DNA from: Lactobacillaceae bacterium UBA5807
GTDB lineage: Bacteria; Bacillota; Bacilli; Lactobacillales; Lactobacillaceae
Assembly: GCA_002418005.1 (NCBI GenBank)
Contig: DIDF01000023.1
Location: 1 to 36,371 of the forward strand
Direction: 5' to 3'
DNA length: 36,371 nt
Below the pieces are notes generated by a model that worked only from the letters and a program-made list of their open reading frames with translations, did no database searches and had not been told where the DNA came from. A program made the translations under genes and the position numbers. Positions 1 to 7,513 of this stretch are shown in pieces (the first letter of the stretch is position 1; each line of letters opens with the position of its first letter).

Positions 1-672
1 TTGCAATTTATCGTTTTAATTCCAATATTTTGGTGGATTGTTAATTGGGTTGGAAACTCAGCGAAACGAGCATGGTTTCTTAGCGCTTTTTTTACGGTGC
101 TATTTTTTGCTTGGATTTTATTTTATGATATCGAAGTCTTTCACGGGCCTCACATGCACCAATGGTATTTGTTGGATCGAGTTATGCCTAGCTTTTTTAT
201 ATTTGGGGTTTACGGAATTATGATGTGGCAGTTTAAAGAGAAATTTGCTGCTTTCTCTCAAAGACGGTGGTGGCAATTATTAATTGCCATGGTTTTGATA
301 TTTGGCTGGACTAATCATGAATTATTCTCTTTTGGTTTTCCGGTAAATCTTTATAATGCAACGTATTATAAGCCTTCAATGGTCTTTTACTGTCTAGTAA
401 TTATCAGTTTAATTTCCACGTATGCTTTTAGATCAATTAAATCCCACTCTTTTAATCTACCTATTTTTCATTTTTTGGCCAACTACGCTTATCGGGCTTT
501 TTTGAGCCATGTTTTTTGGCTAGAGATGATTATTTTGACCATTTGGCCTTGGGTAAAATTCTTGCCACTTTCTTTAGCAGTGGTGATTTGCTATTTAGGG
601 ACTTGGATAATTTCTTTTGGTTCGGCAGTCGGATTCCACGTAGTATGGAAATATGTGAAAAGAATAGTGTAG
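1..672 (+). CDS. Membrane acyltransferase (acyltransferase-3-like), 3' part only
   Basis: The reading frame is open at the left window edge, so the true start and the N-terminal part lie outside; 223 residues are visible. They form about six hydrophobic segments separated by short basic loops, with a basic end (KYVKRIV). This hydropathy and the aromatic-rich helices resemble the C-terminal half of acyltransferase-3 family proteins, which move acetyl or similar groups onto envelope polysaccharides at the cytoplasmic membrane. The catalytic N-terminal histidine region is not in view, so the call rests on overall character and is moderate. A second member of the same broad family lies at 19688-20761. 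The TTG at base 1 is probably internal. Confidence 0.5.
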   Translation: MQFIVLIPIFWWIVNWVGNSAKRAWFLSAFFTVLFFAWILFYDIEVFHGPHMHQWYLLDRVMPSFFIFGVYGIMMWQFKEKFAAFSQRRWWQLLIAMVLIFGWTNHELFSFGFPVNLYNATYYKPSMVFYCLVIISLISTYAFRSIKSHSFNLPIFHFLANYAYRAFLSHVFWLEMIILTIWPWVKFLPLSLAVVICYLGTWIISFGSAVGFHVVWKYVKRIV

Positions 673-745
673 TCTTTATGATTGTTCAATTCCCGTGGTA
701 AAAAGGTTTAACCACATTAAGATGGATAAAAAAGTAACAATTTGT

Positions 746-795
746 GAAATAATTCATTATAATAAAGGTGGGACAATTCCTAGGTGAATTATTTC
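746..795. promoter_or_regulatory. Inverted repeat spanning the usp promoter region
   Basis: Perfect 11-bp inverted arms (746-756 and 785-795) are separated by 28 bp. A TATAAT -10 box at 758-763 lies between the arms, with a weak GTAACA -35 candidate at 734-739 (18-bp spacer). The usp start codon is 37 bp downstream. It could be an operator or, if transcribed from further upstream, a leader hairpin. Confidence 0.4.
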
Positions 796-831
796 TTATG
801 AACGGATTCTAACCAAAGGAGATGGATAGAT

Positions 832-1263
832 ATGTTCAAGAATATTTTAGTTCCACTTGATGGAAGTGCTAATTCAAAGAGAGCTTTAGATTCAGCAATT
901 GAAATTGCGAAGGATGACAAATCAAAACTCTTTTTGCTTTCAATTATCAATACAACCACTCTTTATTATGGCAGTGGAACATCACCAATAATGCCGAATG
1001 ATCTACTAGAAGATCAGGAAAAATTCAGTCAACATATTTTGGATGACGCAGTCGCAAAGGTAAAAGATGCTGGTGTCGATTACAACAGTGAATTGAAGAT
1101 TGGCAATCCAAAGGACATTATTGCTGAAGCATATCCAAAGGCTAACAATATCGATTTAATTGTTATTGGTAAAACTGGTAAGGATGCTTTAGGTAAACTT
1201 TTGATTGGCTCAACAACTTCTTACGTTGTTCGAGAATCCCCATATAAGGTTATGGTTGTTTAA
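832..1263 (+). CDS. usp: Universal stress protein, UspA family
   Basis: A 143-residue cytoplasmic single-domain UspA protein. It opens with the usual first strand and Asp (ILVPLDGS, residues 5-12). Near the C-terminus it carries the nucleotide-binding signature G-x2-G-x9-G-(S/T), seen as GKTG followed by GST around residues 113-129, which suggests an ATP-binding subclass. The length is normal for the family. ATG follows a clear AAGGAG site at 815-820. It is a single-gene unit: a bidirectional terminator follows directly and greA converges on it. The physiological role (stress survival, possibly acid or starvation) is family knowledge and not visible here. Confidence 0.93.
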   Translation: MFKNILVPLDGSANSKRALDSAIEIAKDDKSKLFLLSIINTTTLYYGSGTSPIMPNDLLEDQEKFSQHILDDAVAKVKDAGVDYNSELKIGNPKDIIAEAYPKANNIDLIVIGKTGKDALGKLLIGSTTSYVVRESPYKVMVV

Positions 1264-1286
1264 AACAAAAAGTTCCTAAAGGTGCA

Positions 1287-1328
1287 CAAAAAGGATTAGC
1301 CTAAAACGCAGGCCAATCCTTTTTTGTG
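1287..1328. terminator. Bidirectional intrinsic terminator between usp and greA
   Basis: A long hairpin pairs AAAAAGGATTAGCCT with AGGCCAATCCTTTTT around a short loop. It has A-rich and T-rich flanks on either side, so it can stop transcripts from usp (plus) and greA (minus). Confidence 0.9.
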
Positions 1329-1342
1329 TATTTATGTTCACT

Positions 1343-1840
1343 TTATGAATTTTCGTTAGCTTCTACTTTTTGAATGGTAACTTTATAACTACCACCAGGA
1401 GCTTCGACGGTTACGGTTTGGCCTTTTTTATGACCACTGATTGCTTTTCCCATAGCTGAAGCAATATCTAAACGACCTTTTTCCAAATCCTCTTCAGTTG
1501 ATCCAACTAATTGATAGGTAACAACATCATCGTCATCCTCAAATTTAAGGGTAACTTTTTTGCCCAAAGAAATAGTATTACTATCAGCTTCCGCGCCAGT
1601 ATTAATTACTCGAGAATATTGAATTTGGGTTTGGATTGTCCTGATTTTGTTTTCTAGGAGGGCTTGTTCTTCTTTTGCAGCACTATACTCAGTGTTTTCA
1701 GATAAGTCACCTAATGCTCGAGCATCAGCGACTCGTTTAATAATCTTTGGTCGTTGATTTTCAACTAGATCTTTTAGTTGAACCTTAAGGTTGTCCAGGC
1801 CTTTTTGAGTCATATCATAAAATTGTTGTTCTTCTGCCAT
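1343..1840 (-). CDS. greA: Transcription elongation factor GreA
   Basis: A 165-residue GreA: it rescues backtracked RNA polymerase by stimulating cleavage of the 3' end of the nascent RNA through the secondary channel. The N-terminal half is the antiparallel coiled coil, with the signature ALGDLSENTEYSAAKEEQ whose acidic tip residues (D and E of GDLSE) act at the active site. The C-terminal half is the FKBP-like domain, ending in the family GxSYKVTI-type strand (GGSYKVTIQKVE). I chose the ATG at 1840 rather than the upstream in-frame GTG at 1849, because AGGTGG sits 5 bp before the ATG and itself overlaps the GTG. A TATAAT box lies upstream on the minus strand (1883-1888). Confidence 0.95.
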   Translation of the reverse strand: MAEEQQFYDMTQKGLDNLKVQLKDLVENQRPKIIKRVADARALGDLSENTEYSAAKEEQALLENKIRTIQTQIQYSRVINTGAEADSNTISLGKKVTLKFEDDDDVVTYQLVGSTEEDLEKGRLDIASAMGKAISGHKKGQTVTVEAPGGSYKVTIQKVEANENS

Positions 1841-1936
1841 TGGTTCCACCTCATCATTATTATAAAAAATTTCTTTAACTTCATTATAATCTAATATTGA
1901 CTATTGAACATGTCGGCTTTGTTATTAGGTATAAAA

Positions 1937-2614
1937 TTACTTGCCAACCCAGTAATAATCAGCAACTTTTTGAAGATCAACTTTTCTTGGGTTACTGATT
2001 TTTTGAATTGTTTGGGTTTTAAATTGATACTTTAAAACATTCCGACTTTTCTTAAGTCGGTGGCCAATTCCATATAAGTTGGAACGGTAGGTGATATCAT
2101 AACGGGAAAATTTTTGGTAGTCAACTTTTTGAATTCCAGCAATTATAAATTGAGTGGTGATTTTCATTTGCGGGGTTAAATCTTTGTTATCAGAAATAAT
2201 GATTTGAACCGGTTTATTAAATTGCCCCGAAACTGCCACTTTATACCCTGAAGCTAAACCATTATAAATTTCGATTGACGAAAAAACTGCTTCATGTAAA
2301 GTATTTAAATTTCCCTTTAAAGTATTATTCTTTTTATCTTCGGCCTGAAAATATTTTTTGCCTTGTTTTTGAATCTGAAGTTCATTTTGTGTTTTTTGAA
2401 ATTGAGCTTTGCCTTGGGAGGTGTTAATTCCTACTACAAAAAGAATTAAGGCCAAAATTAGGTTGAGGACTGAATAAAGGGAATAAGATTTCACTTTTTT
2501 CGGCTCTAATTTTCTGGCCCGAACTGCTCCAATTGCGTAAACAACTGTAGCAGTAAAAGCAATCCCTCCAATGAACTGGGTTGCGGTGTATAGCGATCCA
2601 AACATATTAAACAT
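1937..2614 (-). CDS. Membrane-anchored protein of unknown function
   Basis: A 225-residue protein I do not recognise. Two hydrophobic segments lie near the N-terminus (about residues 8-30 and 48-65). A basic loop (RARKLEPKKVK) separates them, and a long, mostly polar, lysine- and glutamine-rich C-terminal domain of about 160 residues follows. The topology suggests a helical hairpin anchor with one soluble domain; the basic loop favours both ends facing outside, as inference. ATG has a good AGGAG ribosome site. It lies 16 bp after 2631-2939 on the same strand, so the two are probably co-transcribed and may work together at the membrane. Confidence 0.7.
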   Translation of the reverse strand: MFNMFGSLYTATQFIGGIAFTATVVYAIGAVRARKLEPKKVKSYSLYSVLNLILALILFVVGINTSQGKAQFQKTQNELQIQKQGKKYFQAEDKKNNTLKGNLNTLHEAVFSSIEIYNGLASGYKVAVSGQFNKPVQIIISDNKDLTPQMKITTQFIIAGIQKVDYQKFSRYDITYRSNLYGIGHRLKKSRNVLKYQFKTQTIQKISNPRKVDLQKVADYYWVGK

Positions 2615-2630
2615 AAACTGCTCCTATTAA

Positions 2631-2939
2631 TCACTTATTATCTTTATTATCGTCATCTGAATCTTCGCCTTCGTAATTCCACCTGGTAAAAACAATCCAC
2701 ATACCAATCAGAGCTATGAAGGTACCAATTAGAGACCCAAGGGTTCCAGGCTCATTCATTAGGACCAAAAAGATGCCAGCAAAAAGTAGGAATAATGCGC
2801 CAATTCGAATAAACGGCTTTATCGTATATTTCTTCTTTTTTTTATTTCCACCGTCAAACATCGGGTGGTTATAAATTTCAATAAATTTCTTTTTAAAATT
2901 CGAGAACAATTCTGATTCCCCCTCAAACGGAATGTTCAT
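2631..2939 (-). CDS. Small two-helix membrane protein, unknown function
   Basis: A 102-residue protein with a basic cytoplasmic-looking stretch (NKKKKKY), two hydrophobic helices (about residues 46-60 and 66-84) and a very acidic tail (EGEDSDDDNKD). I do not recognise the family. The start is uncertain. The ATG at 2939 has no ribosome site, and a TATAAT box at 2956-2961 would leave it a leader of only about 10 nt. A TTG at 2909 (codon 11) is preceded by GAGGGGG at 8 bp and would have a normal leader, giving 92 residues. I keep the longer frame but favour the TTG. It is the first gene of a two-gene unit with 1937-2614. Confidence 0.65.
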   Translation of the reverse strand: MNIPFEGESELFSNFKKKFIEIYNHPMFDGGNKKKKKYTIKPFIRIGALFLLFAGIFLVLMNEPGTLGSLIGTFIALIGMWIVFTRWNYEGEDSDDDNKDNK

Positions 2940-2955
2940 TTGTATTCATAATCAC

Positions 2956-2961
2956 ATTATA
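2956..2961 (-). promoter_or_regulatory. -10 box (TATAAT) for the two-gene membrane-protein unit
   Basis: A perfect TATAAT on the minus strand with no convincing -35. Its position is the main argument for the downstream TTG start at 2909. Confidence 0.45.
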
Positions 2962-3062
2962 CACAAATTTTTGTTCAAAAAATTGTTGATATTGTTTAAA
3001 AATATGCCTGGGTGTAGGCTAAATCTATTGAGATTAATTAAATTTTTGAGTAGGAGTGGATT

Positions 3063-3839
3063 ATGGTTAAAGAAAATCACCAACGAGAAGATAAAATAAA
3101 ATATCATCTCATCAAATTAACTGGGGCAATCAATGTCCGCGATCTTGGTGGATATCAAAACAAACAAGGTAAGAAGATAAAAAAACACTTGTTAATTCGT
3201 TCATCAAGGCTTTCCAAGCTGACTGATTCAGATATCCAAGTTCTTGTAAATGAATACAATCTTGGAGTTGACTTTGATCTTCGCCGTCCCGAAGAAATCC
3301 AAAAATCACCTGATCCCAAAATACCCGGAGTCAAATATATCAGTTCACCAGTTAATGTTTCAAGTGGCTTTGTTCAGCCAATGGATGCACCGCAAAATCG
3401 AATGCATTACCGGACATACATTTCCAAGGCCCAGGCTCAAAAGACTTATCGAAAACTGTTCCAGGTTTTACTAAATAATAATAAAAAAAAGGCAGTCTTA
3501 TGGCATTGTACATCGGGTAAGGACCGGACGGGAGTTGGAACCGCTTTAATCTTATATGCTTTGGGATTTGATATGGAAACTATTTACCAGGATTATTTAA
3601 ATTCAAATTATTATTTAAAAGAAGTGCGTGAAAAGACTATAGCAAAAATGATCCAAAATAATGCTCCCAAAAATTTGATCGATTCAATGAAGATAGTGGG
3701 TGGAGTTGATAAAACATTTTTACAATCAGCATTTGATGAAATTCTAACCAAGTTTGGTTCCGTCGATGAATACCTTGATTCGGTTTTAAGTGTTTCAAAG
3801 CAGCTTAAGAAAAGGCTGCAGGAGATGTATTTGGAGTAA
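3063..3839 (+). CDS. Tyrosine/lipid phosphatase, LipA-like (Y_phosphatase3 type)
   Basis: A 258-residue cytoplasmic protein-tyrosine-phosphatase fold enzyme. The P-loop is HCTSGKDRTG with nucleophile C149 and phosphate-binding R155 (CX5R). Asp in place of the usual Gly inside the loop (GKDR) is typical of the bacterial group that includes Listeria LipA and mycobacterial PtpB, which act on phosphotyrosine and phosphoinositides. The N-terminal NVRDLGGY and LIRSS motifs are also family hallmarks. There is no signal peptide. ATG follows TAGGAGTGG. It is a single-gene unit closed by a terminator. A paralogue lies at 25233-26099. The substrate in this organism is unknown. Confidence 0.88.
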   Translation: MVKENHQREDKIKYHLIKLTGAINVRDLGGYQNKQGKKIKKHLLIRSSRLSKLTDSDIQVLVNEYNLGVDFDLRRPEEIQKSPDPKIPGVKYISSPVNVSSGFVQPMDAPQNRMHYRTYISKAQAQKTYRKLFQVLLNNNKKKAVLWHCTSGKDRTGVGTALILYALGFDMETIYQDYLNSNYYLKEVREKTIAKMIQNNAPKNLIDSMKIVGGVDKTFLQSAFDEILTKFGSVDEYLDSVLSVSKQLKKRLQEMYLE

Positions 3840-3868
3840 AAAGCGAACATTAGGTTCGCTTTTTACTT
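3837..3868 (+). terminator. Intrinsic terminator after the first phosphatase gene
   Basis: AAAAAGCGAAC pairs with GTTCGCTTTTT around a 5-nt loop directly at the stop codon, followed by T residues. Confidence 0.9.
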
Positions 3869-3918
3869 TGAACATTTCTAATTATTTTCAAATTTAATTT
3901 TAATAATTAAAGAAATAG

Positions 3919-3993
3919 TGGTATTCTAATTTCATAAACATGCAGGTACTTACTATCTGTGTGTAAGAAAATACATTTAAGTGCATTTTCTTA
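3919..3993 (+). promoter_or_regulatory. Promoter and leader hairpin of solo oppA
   Basis: An extended -10 (TGGTATTCT, 3919-3927) would start a leader of about 90 nt. The leader contains a hairpin with 9-bp arms at 3964-3972 and 3985-3993, plus two more pairs across an A-C mismatch, and a 6-nt loop. It lacks a T-run, so it looks less like a terminator than a structural leader element. Confidence 0.4.
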
Positions 3994-4023
3994 AATATTT
4001 ATGGGAAGCTATGGGGTGATTCT

Positions 4024-5805
4024 ATGGTTCATTGGAAAAAAATAGCCGCAATTGGAGTTACAGTTGCTGCTTCAATTGGGTTAGCAGCCTGTTCTAATAG
4101 TAGTAATTCAACTGCACCGCAAGGAATTAAGATGCCTATCAGTTACAGTGCAAGCGCTCCGGCAACCAAAGCGGGTAATAATAGCACTTTGCAAATTGCT
4201 GAAGCCAATAACGCGCCATTTCAAGGGATGTCTTTGCCAGAACTTCAAGATGAAGTTGAAGATACTGATGTATTTTCACCTGGAATGGTTGATCTATTCA
4301 AGTATGATAGTAATTACAAGATCATCAATGGTGGCTTAGCAAATTTGAAACTGAACAAAAGTGCTAAGACCGCGACAATTACTATCAGAAAAAATGCTCG
4401 TTGGTCAAACGGTGCTCAGGTAACTGCTAAAGATGCCGAGTATCCTTATGAGGTTATCGGCAGCCCAGATTCTACTTCTTCCCAGTATTCGGCTGATATG
4501 AATACCATTGATGGGATGGATGCCTTTCATAATGGCAAAGCAAAGACAATTTCTGGAATACAGTTTCCAAATGGTCCTCAAGGTAAAACCTTGGTAATTC
4601 ATTTCAGTAGAATTGTTCCAGCTATGCAATATGATGGTAATGACTTCATGTGGAATAATATTGATCCATATGAACAGATCAAGAATGTCAAAATTTCTAA
4701 GTTGGGATCAGCTAGCGCTGTAAGAAACACCCCAATTTTTGCTGGCCCATATAAGCTTACAAAGATTGTCCATGGTGAATCAACTACATGGGTTCCAAAC
4801 AAATATTACTATGGTCCTAAGCCACATATTCAACATATTACAATTCAAGTTGTCTCAACTAACACGGTTGTAGCTGGTCTACAATCTAGTAAATATGATT
4901 TTGCCTACAATACTCCAAGTTCTCAAATGACGAAAGTTAAGAGCTTGAAGAATGTTAGTTTGGTTGGCTCGCCGGCATTTTACTATAACTACTTTGGTTT
5001 TAATTTAGGTTATTGGGATGCCAAGAATAATAAAAACGTTATGTACAAGAACACCAAGATGGGCAATAAGAACCTGCGTCAGGCTATGATGTATGCTTTG
5101 GATTTGGATTCTATCTTTAAGAAACTTGGTAATGGTGTTTCTTGGCGAGCAAATACTTTGATTCCACCGGCATATAAAGGTTATTGGGATTCAAAGAACC
5201 CTGGTTTTCCATATGATATCAACAAAGCTAACCAACTTCTTGATCAAGCAGGATACAAGAAGAAGGGCAAGTGGCGAGTTCAGCCAAATGGCAAGCCATT
5301 GGTAATATACTTTGGGGTTGCTGATGGCGGATCCACTGTTAATGCAAGATATCAATACTACTTGCAACAATGGCATAAAATTGGTTTGAATGTCCAGTTT
5401 GCTACTGGTCGGCCAATGGATACCAATCGATTCTTCAATATCACAGGAAAAGCAAAGCAAAATCAAATTGATGTATACGAAACTGGCTGGTCATTGTTCC
5501 ATGAACCAACGCCAACATCACTTTATGGTGTTGATGCTGCATTTAATATGGGGCACTTTGTAACTAGTGAAAATACAAGCTTATTGAATAGTTTGAACAG
5601 CAATAAAGCTTGGAACTTAAACTATCGTCAACAACAATTTAAGAAATGGCAGAAGTATATGAATGATCAAGCTGCCTACACTCCTGAGAACTTCTCTTTG
5701 AACGTAACTCCGGTTAACCACCGAGTTAAGAACTATAGTCAAGCAGCCTCAGATGCTGAGGACTTCTGGAGTAATCTGGAATTGACCCAGGCTAGTCCAA
5801 AGTAG
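4024..5805 (+). CDS. oppA: Oligopeptide-binding lipoprotein OppA (solo copy)
   Basis: A 593-residue substrate-binding protein of the peptide/nickel ABC family (SBP_bac_5). The N-terminus is a lipoprotein signal with lipobox LAAC (lipidated C23), so the mature protein is anchored outside the membrane. Typical motifs include ARWSNGAQVTAKD, IFAGPYKLTKI, NKNLRQAMMYALD and the PNGKPL segment before a C-terminal lobe. It is about the length of lactococcal OppA. It closely resembles the second OppA at 10491-12278, so the pair arose by duplication. It has its own promoter and a large hairpin directly behind the stop, so it can be expressed apart from oppDFBC. The likely role is a second peptide receptor for the same translocator. 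The ribosome site is weak (GGGGTGA). Confidence 0.93.
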   Translation: MVHWKKIAAIGVTVAASIGLAACSNSSNSTAPQGIKMPISYSASAPATKAGNNSTLQIAEANNAPFQGMSLPELQDEVEDTDVFSPGMVDLFKYDSNYKIINGGLANLKLNKSAKTATITIRKNARWSNGAQVTAKDAEYPYEVIGSPDSTSSQYSADMNTIDGMDAFHNGKAKTISGIQFPNGPQGKTLVIHFSRIVPAMQYDGNDFMWNNIDPYEQIKNVKISKLGSASAVRNTPIFAGPYKLTKIVHGESTTWVPNKYYYGPKPHIQHITIQVVSTNTVVAGLQSSKYDFAYNTPSSQMTKVKSLKNVSLVGSPAFYYNYFGFNLGYWDAKNNKNVMYKNTKMGNKNLRQAMMYALDLDSIFKKLGNGVSWRANTLIPPAYKGYWDSKNPGFPYDINKANQLLDQAGYKKKGKWRVQPNGKPLVIYFGVADGGSTVNARYQYYLQQWHKIGLNVQFATGRPMDTNRFFNITGKAKQNQIDVYETGWSLFHEPTPTSLYGVDAAFNMGHFVTSENTSLLNSLNSNKAWNLNYRQQQFKKWQKYMNDQAAYTPENFSLNVTPVNHRVKNYSQAASDAEDFWSNLELTQASPK

Positions 5806-5810
5806 TCAGA

Positions 5811-5925
5811 GTGTGAAAAAGGCCGTTTAGCTTTCGTAGACTAAGTGGTAAAAATATCCTCAATCCTTATTTTGGGATTGAGGATATTTTTTCACTTAGC
5901 CATAGGAAGCTGGTCTTTTTCACAC
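5811..5925 (+). repeat. Long nested hairpin element I
   Basis: A 115-nt imperfect palindrome 6 bp after the oppA stop. The outer stem is 14 bp (5811-5824 with 5912-5925, one G-U pair in plus-strand sense). A middle region pairs AGCTTTC with GGAAGCT and CTAAGTG with CACTTAG. The inner stem is 17 bp (5850-5866 with 5875-5891) with an 8-nt loop. It probably serves as the oppA 3' end. Its layout matches the element at 6226-6338, and its right flank matches the array units at 26293-26655. Confidence 0.8.
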
Positions 5926-5993
5926 GTTTCGGCTATGTAAAAATCATAGTTGCTGCCTTTATTTGGCTAATCTCTTTTATTGTGCTTACGTCT
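5926..5993 (+). repeat. Direct repeat, copy 1
   Basis: A 68-bp segment that recurs with clear similarity at 6017-6084, 91 bp further on. It begins directly at the end of hairpin element I. Both copies begin GTTT and share GCTATGT, AAAAT, ATAGT and TTATTTG in the same order. Confidence 0.65.
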
Positions 5994-6016
5994 AGGAGGG
6001 TTGCCCTTTTTATCAC

Positions 6017-6084
6017 GTTTTAGCTATGTCAAAATTATAGTAGTAGCCCTTATTTGCGTAATTCCTTTTGTTGCGCACTCGGTC
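6017..6084 (+). repeat. Direct repeat, copy 2
   Basis: The second copy of the 5926-5993 segment. Both copies are preceded by CAC, so the shared block is CACGTTT-x2-GCTATG, which recalls the CACG...CTATG flank of the tandem array unit at 26424-26521 read on the minus strand. Both copies can be read as a hydrophobic peptide (YVKIIV-type), but no start or ribosome site supports coding. Confidence 0.65.
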
Positions 6085-6225
6085 AGTAACCACCAAAAAA
6101 CAGTAGAAGGTTTTAGAAAATTTTCATCAAAGCAAATTGTTAATTTTCTTCGGAAATTTTCAGTCTTTTTTGGGCCTTGGGATAATTCATGAATTTTATT
6201 ATTTTTAATTTTATATAGCTGAAAT

Positions 6226-6338
6226 GCGGGATTGGGACCAGCCTCCTAGAGCTAAGCCACAAACGGATAAAGATCCTGCATTTGGATCTTTATCCGTTTG
6301 CAACTTAGCTTACGGAGCCTAAACTGTCCCAATCCCGC
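6226..6338 (+). repeat. Long nested hairpin element II
   Basis: A 113-nt near-palindrome. The outer stem is a perfect 13 bp (6226-6238 with 6326-6338). A middle region pairs AGCTAAG with CTTAGCT and an imperfect CCTCC/GGAGC zone. The inner stem is a perfect 17 bp (6260-6276 with 6284-6300) with a 7-nt loop. It has the same plan as 5811-5925 but different stem sequences. No T-run follows it. The rest of the 5806-6493 spacer (6085-6225) is A+T-rich with no feature I can support. Confidence 0.8.
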
Positions 6339-6405
6339 TCTAATCTGTTTTTATTCACCATTTCCTCAATTTATTAAATTTTATAAGCGGAAACCAACAA
6401 TTACC

Positions 6406-6434
6406 TTGAAAAATTGCAAAAAGAAAATTAAACT
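6406..6434 (+). promoter_or_regulatory. Promoter of oppDFBCA
   Basis: TTGAAA (-35, 6406-6411), a 17-bp spacer and TAAACT (-10, 6429-6434). The leader of about 50 nt carries a small CTAATT/AATTAG hairpin just before the GGGGAGG ribosome site. Confidence 0.6.
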
Positions 6435-6493
6435 AGACACCAATTATGTGAGGACTCTAATTTTTTTCTAATTAGGTTTGGGGAGGTATTTTG

Positions 6494-7513
6494 ATGAATA
6501 ATCAGCCCGGTGATAAGCTTCTTGAGATTCAGGACGTTTCTACGGCGTTTAATATTGATGGGAAATATTATGACGCGGTTTCCGATGTTTCCCTTGATTT
6601 GTATAAAAATGAGACTCTAGCGATTGTTGGCGAATCTGGCTGCGGCAAGAGTACTTTGGCAACCAGTATCATGGGCCTTCATGACCCGAATGAAACCAAA
6701 GTTTCCGGAAAGATAAACTTTGAAGGTACCGATCTTTTGTCTTTGACTGACGATGAAATGAATAAATATCGGGGACAAAAAATCGGGATGATTTTCCAAG
6801 ATCCTTTGTCCGCTTTAAACCCGTTAAAACGAGTTGAGGACCAGATTCAAGAAGTTATGGTCTACCACACCAAAATGGATGAAAAGCAGCGCCATGCCCG
6901 AGTTATGGAGCTATTAAACCAAGTTGGGATTGAAAAACCAGAAAGAATTGCTCACGAATTTCCTCACGAACTTTCCGGTGGGATGAGGCAGCGGATTATT
7001 ATTGCAATCGCAATTGCCTGCAAACCTGATTTATTGATCGCCGATGAACCAACCACTGCCTTGGATGTTACGATTCAAGCCCAGATTTTGGATGTTTTAA
7101 AAGATATTCAAAATGAAAACCATGAAGCAATTATTTTGATTACTCACGATTTGGGGGTTGTGGCTGAAACTGCCGATCGTGTGGCGGTTATGTATGCTGG
7201 CCAGATTGTTGAACTGGGATCTGCCCTTAAAGTTTTCCATAATCCCAAACATCCTTATACTCGCTCGTTGCTTAGATCAATGCCACAACGAAATAGTGAA
7301 AATGATGACTTATATGTTATTAATGGAACAGTCCCTTCGCTTCAAAAAATGCCGACTCATGGTGATCGATTCGCGCCGCGGATTCCTTGGGTGCCAGCTT
7401 CTGCTCACGAAGAAAATCCAGTGATGCACGAATTGGAACCAGGCCATTTTGTTAGATGCACTTGCTATAAAGTTTTTGATTTTCCTGCTGAGAAAGAGGG
7501 CGCTAAGGCATGA
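6494..7513 (+). CDS. oppD: Oligopeptide ABC transporter ATPase OppD
   Basis: A 339-residue ATP-binding subunit that powers peptide import through OppBC. Walker A is GESGCGKST (residues 46-54), the signature is LSGGMRQR, Walker B is LLIADEPT and the H-loop is LITHDLG. The C-terminal oligopeptide/HPY extension is present (KHPYTRSLL). Two cysteines usual in this extension (pattern CPFAPRC) are replaced here by R and I (RFAPRI), while a later CTC remains, so an iron-sulfur site seen in some homologues is unlikely. I chose ATG 6494 over the adjacent TTG 6491 because GGGAGG lies 7 bp before the ATG. It is the first gene of oppDFBCA, and its stop overlaps the oppF start (ATGA). Confidence 0.95.
   Translation: MNNQPGDKLLEIQDVSTAFNIDGKYYDAVSDVSLDLYKNETLAIVGESGCGKSTLATSIMGLHDPNETKVSGKINFEGTDLLSLTDDEMNKYRGQKIGMIFQDPLSALNPLKRVEDQIQEVMVYHTKMDEKQRHARVMELLNQVGIEKPERIAHEFPHELSGGMRQRIIIAIAIACKPDLLIADEPTTALDVTIQAQILDVLKDIQNENHEAIILITHDLGVVAETADRVAVMYAGQIVELGSALKVFHNPKHPYTRSLLRSMPQRNSENDDLYVINGTVPSLQKMPTHGDRFAPRIPWVPASAHEENPVMHELEPGHFVRCTCYKVFDFPAEKEGAKA

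Noticed and set aside
695..715. Terminator after the left-edge acyltransferase
   Set aside because: GTGGT/ACCAC forms only 5 bp around an 11-nt loop and no T-run follows.
5980..6192. Open frame of 70 codons in the opp spacer
   Set aside because: It starts at a TTG without a ribosome site, runs through the second direct-repeat copy, and has no protein-like composition after it.
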